Source of the DNA: Desulfitobacterium hafniense DCB-2
Lineage (GTDB): Bacteria > Bacillota > Desulfitobacteriia > Desulfitobacteriales > Desulfitobacteriaceae
Direction: 5' to 3'
DNA: 64,000 nucleotides
Assembly (NCBI RefSeq): GCF_000021925.1
Contig: NC_011830.1
Span: forward strand, 3,073,001-3,137,000
The stretch's first letter is position 1. Every line of letters starts with the position of its first letter. Shown piece after piece: positions 61,389-64,000 of this stretch. The notes under the pieces were generated by a model, which made no database searches, was not told where the DNA came from, and was given only the letters and a program-made list of their open reading frames with translations. Both the position numbers and the translations under genes were made by a program.

Positions 61389-62636
61389 TTATTCCAAAAC
61401 CGGATTAAAGGTTGAGTCATACATCAGGTTCATATTCGAATAATCGTTATTGATATAGAAGTTTATTTTACCCATATAGTTATCAAGGTAAATATGCCCT
61501 TCCCTGTTGCTTCCCTCTCCGGCGGAGCCTTCAAAGCTTGCGTCACGCATATCCTCACTTAAGAACTTCGCATTAAAGGTGAAGTCTTCGCTCTTATTGA
61601 CTGAGCTTACGTAGTCCGCTTTATATACTTCCTGATAGCGGCCGGTGATGCCATTTTGATCAATATTGGTGATCTCCAGGATTCTCTCCCCGGCTTTCAC
61701 CAGTCGTCCGTCTTTTTCCGTAATGATATCATTCTTAAAGGTCCCCACAAATTTCTGAGGATTGCTCATCACATTGCGATCCTTAATGATATCTTTGACC
61801 ACTTCCTGGCCGGTAAGATCCGGTTTCGTGACAACAGTAGTATTGATATCTTTAATAGTGCCCAAAACTTCGACAGTCAACTCATGAACCTGACCGTCCG
61901 CATCTTTACCGGTTATGGTTGCCTGAGCCAGCAGATTCTGCAACGCTCCTGCTTCATCAATGCTGGCGGAGCCTGTCACTTCCTTCACGGCGATATCTTT
62001 GGTCATCCGTGGCCAGCCATTCTCCATTCTGGAATCATGAAATTCTTGCTTGATTGCAAAGGAGGATACGGCATTGATCAAGGTAGGAATCTGCATTTCC
62101 GAAAGAGATCCTGACAATTCCTTTGAGCCGTCGGGATTTTCCTTGACAATCACATGATCTTTCAGACTTCCCACGACGGCATCGATGATCCGTTCCACAT
62201 CTTCAAACTCGTCTTCGGCAAAAGGATTATCAAAGGCCTGAAAATTCCGTCCCTCCGGATATTCCCCCACATAGATCTTGTTGTCACCCTTACTTTTGCG
62301 AATCGTGGTGTTATTGTCATTATAATAATAATGATTGAACACCTGGCCTTGGAAGTCCTCAGAAGTATTGGTACTTTCCGTAGCATTCTTGATCCGATCA
62401 GTTTTCTCTACCGAGCTTTCGGATTGCAGGACTTTTCCATCAGCTTTAAGTACTGCGGTCATTTCAATAGTATAATTGCTATACTCGCTGCCGGCCTTTT
62501 CCGCAGTCATCTTTATGCCATCCTTGAGTTGATCATAGCCGCTTTTGCTGACGATATCGGCAAAGGCTGTGGTGGCAAACAGCAAAGCGCCTATGGTAAA
62601 ACCGGCAATGATTGCTGTTTTCTTTTTTAATTTCAC
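61389..62636 (-). CDS. Secreted or cell-wall-facing protein, unknown
   Basis: 415 residues from a GTG 7 bases after AAGGAGG. A signal peptide (KKKTAIIAGFTIGALLFATT) ends with A-F-A at about 26. The rest is beta-rich, acidic and without cysteines, with no lipobox or cell-wall sorting signal. No family recognised. It lies 75 bases before the ABC ATPase and may be co-expressed with the ABC/kinase operon through the hairpin at 61343, which would make it a possible sensor or target of the same stress. Confidence 0.7.
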   Translation of the reverse strand: MKLKKKTAIIAGFTIGALLFATTAFADIVSKSGYDQLKDGIKMTAEKAGSEYSNYTIEMTAVLKADGKVLQSESSVEKTDRIKNATESTNTSEDFQGQVFNHYYYNDNNTTIRKSKGDNKIYVGEYPEGRNFQAFDNPFAEDEFEDVERIIDAVVGSLKDHVIVKENPDGSKELSGSLSEMQIPTLINAVSSFAIKQEFHDSRMENGWPRMTKDIAVKEVTGSASIDEAGALQNLLAQATITGKDADGQVHELTVEVLGTIKDINTTVVTKPDLTGQEVVKDIIKDRNVMSNPQKFVGTFKNDIITEKDGRLVKAGERILEITNIDQNGITGRYQEVYKADYVSSVNKSEDFTFNAKFLSEDMRDASFEGSAGEGSNREGHIYLDNYMGKINFYINNDYSNMNLMYDSTFNPVLE

Positions 62637-62794
62637 ATTGATTCCTCCTTTTACTTTGTGGAAGCTTCCCTTAGCTTTATTCTAACCTTCGTGTCTTGAC
62701 TTTTCGTAAACAGATTCTAAATAAAGTATAAACTAACTATTAGCATTAATAAACTTGCTCCATAATAATAAAAGCGAAGCCGGAATGAATCCGG

Positions 62795-63868
62795 CTAAAT
62801 GCTGAAACGATATTGGATTACCTTTGCTTTGACTAAAGCTTTATAGAAAATGATCAGCAGCGGCGCCAGGAAGACACCTAAAACTCCCATCACCTTGAAG
62901 CCTACCCAAATAGAAATCAAAGTTGATAAAGGACCCAGACCAATTCTTTCCCCGAGAATTTTCGGTTCAATAATCTTGCGCAATACTGTGATCACAATAA
63001 AGAGAAGAATCAGACCAAGGCCGCTGAAAATATCCCCCAGAGTAATTAAGACGATTCCCCAGGGAACGAGAACGGAGCCTGTGCCGAGGATGGGTAAAAT
63101 ATCGACAATCACAATCAAAAGCGCCAATACCAAGGCATAACGCATGTCTAAGATCAAGAGCCCCCCGAGGCTCACAATATAGGTGAAGGTGCTCAACACC
63201 ACTTGAGCCTTTAGAAAGCCAATGGTCGCATTGCGCAAATCCGAGAGCACAGCAATAGCCTTGGGCTTCGACTCCTTCTTGAAATAGGAAAAAAAGCGTT
63301 GACTAATATGATGCAGATTCAAATTAATCATATAAAGAGCAATAAAGAAGATGAGTAAGGTAATGAAAAAGATGGGAATAGACGCCGTTATGGATATGGT
63401 TTGGGCCCCCCAGGTGGACAGTAAATTGATACTGGATAATTGGTTGGCAAAGCCGGTAATCGTTTGATTGATCTGTGCCACCATCTCAGGGGGCAACACC
63501 ATGATCAATTCATTGATGCGCTGATTAGCATCATTAAACCAAAACTGGATATTAGGAATATTGCGTTGGATGAACTTGATTAATTCATAAGCCTCACTTG
63601 TGATCTTGGTAATCAAGAAATACGCCAGCAGCAGGAAGCCGCCCAGAAACACAAAATAGGAAATATTAGCGGCAACAGGCCGATTGATCTTCGGCCATTT
63701 CATGAGCCATTGATTGAAAGGTTCCAAAAGCAGAGCAAACACCAGAGCAAAGATAAAGGGAGCAAAATGAGGCAAAGCATAATAAGCAACCAAGGGAATC
63801 AAAATAAAGGCTATGATAACAAGCAGTGTTACCGCTACTTTCTTGGCAAATTCTTTCATGTAAGGCAT
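62795..63868 (-). CDS. AI-2E family (YtvI/PerM) membrane transporter
   Basis: 357 residues, seven to eight helices. Pattern: YYALPHFAPFIFALVFALLLEP at the N-terminus, PILGTGSVLVPWGIVLITLGD near 260 and EPKILGERIGLGPLSTLISI near 310 are typical of AI-2E proteins. Members export small molecules or Na+; no substrate can be given. The ATG at 63868 is close to GGAG (3 bases) and the ATG three codons on (63859) may be the real start. Confidence 0.9.
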   Translation of the reverse strand: MPYMKEFAKKVAVTLLVIIAFILIPLVAYYALPHFAPFIFALVFALLLEPFNQWLMKWPKINRPVAANISYFVFLGGFLLLAYFLITKITSEAYELIKFIQRNIPNIQFWFNDANQRINELIMVLPPEMVAQINQTITGFANQLSSINLLSTWGAQTISITASIPIFFITLLIFFIALYMINLNLHHISQRFFSYFKKESKPKAIAVLSDLRNATIGFLKAQVVLSTFTYIVSLGGLLILDMRYALVLALLIVIVDILPILGTGSVLVPWGIVLITLGDIFSGLGLILLFIVITVLRKIIEPKILGERIGLGPLSTLISIWVGFKVMGVLGVFLAPLLIIFYKALVKAKVIQYRFSI

Positions 63869-64000
63869 TCTCTCCTATCTGCGAAAAATGTACTTATCAC
63901 TCATTTTAGGGTATATGTGCACCTTTTGCAATGAAATAACAAGAAGGTTATAATGTGTTAATATAGTGTTAATAAAGGCAGTCCTGCTTACCTTAAACTA

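Overview
The window looks like chromosomal DNA of a Gram-positive, spore-former-type anaerobe of the Clostridia/Peptococcaceae, most like Desulfitobacterium. This is judged from gene content (Fe-S redox modules coupled to ETF, a flotillin/NfeD pair, CvfB, DUF1836, LarB), strong AGGAGG ribosome sites and frequent GTG/TTG starts. It is an inference; no database search was possible. Most genes are on the minus strand.

1-10.8 kb: a short-chain acyl-CoA oxidation module, transcribed leftwards: acyl-CoA dehydrogenase, 3-hydroxybutyryl-CoA dehydrogenase, second acyl-CoA dehydrogenase, EtfB, EtfA, a membrane Fe-S ETF:quinone oxidoreductase, a SatP-type acetate transporter and a CoA-transferase cut by the window edge. 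A near-perfect sigma-54 promoter (8454-8470) sits in front of it, and the next gene upstream is a sigma-54 activator with CBS and PAS domains. Acids would be activated by CoA transfer, oxidised, and the electrons sent through ETF to the quinone pool.

10.9-28 kb: a patchwork of small accessory genes (DUF2922/DUF1659, DUF3102, XRE regulators, GNAT, BlaI/BlaR1, a GGEEF cyclase, ECF sigma/DUF4179, VOC, cupin, M32 carboxypeptidase). Between them lie gene scraps: LysR tail, headless lipoprotein, orphan lipoprotein signal peptide, internally deleted GNAT, TIGR04076-like piece, RelE-like toxin, ParB-like piece. The region has clearly been eroded by deletions.

28-45 kb: housekeeping and metabolism: aldo/keto reductase, lipoate ligase, D-serine dehydratase, RsgA behind a structured leader with a 25-codon reading frame, a flotillin/NfeD group, DUF1836, M29 aminopeptidase, CvfB (apparently starting at ATT), a DUF401 transporter and a trkA-trkH-trkH potassium uptake operon.

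45-55.6 kb: MATE exporter, LutB/HdrD-like lactate-oxidation pair next to larB, and a Fur-boxed siderophore ABC operon opposite a short AraC-type regulator.

55.6-64 kb: an ABC transporter/histidine kinase operon whose likely response regulator is separated from it by an IS110-family element. That element has a frameshifted transposase, a candidate bridge-RNA region and flanking inverted copies of an intergenic repeat. A secreted protein and an AI-2E-family permease end the window. A second repeat family with MITE-like inverted ends occurs near 39.5, 47.5 and 58.35 kb. No rRNA, tRNA, CRISPR array or prophage was seen.
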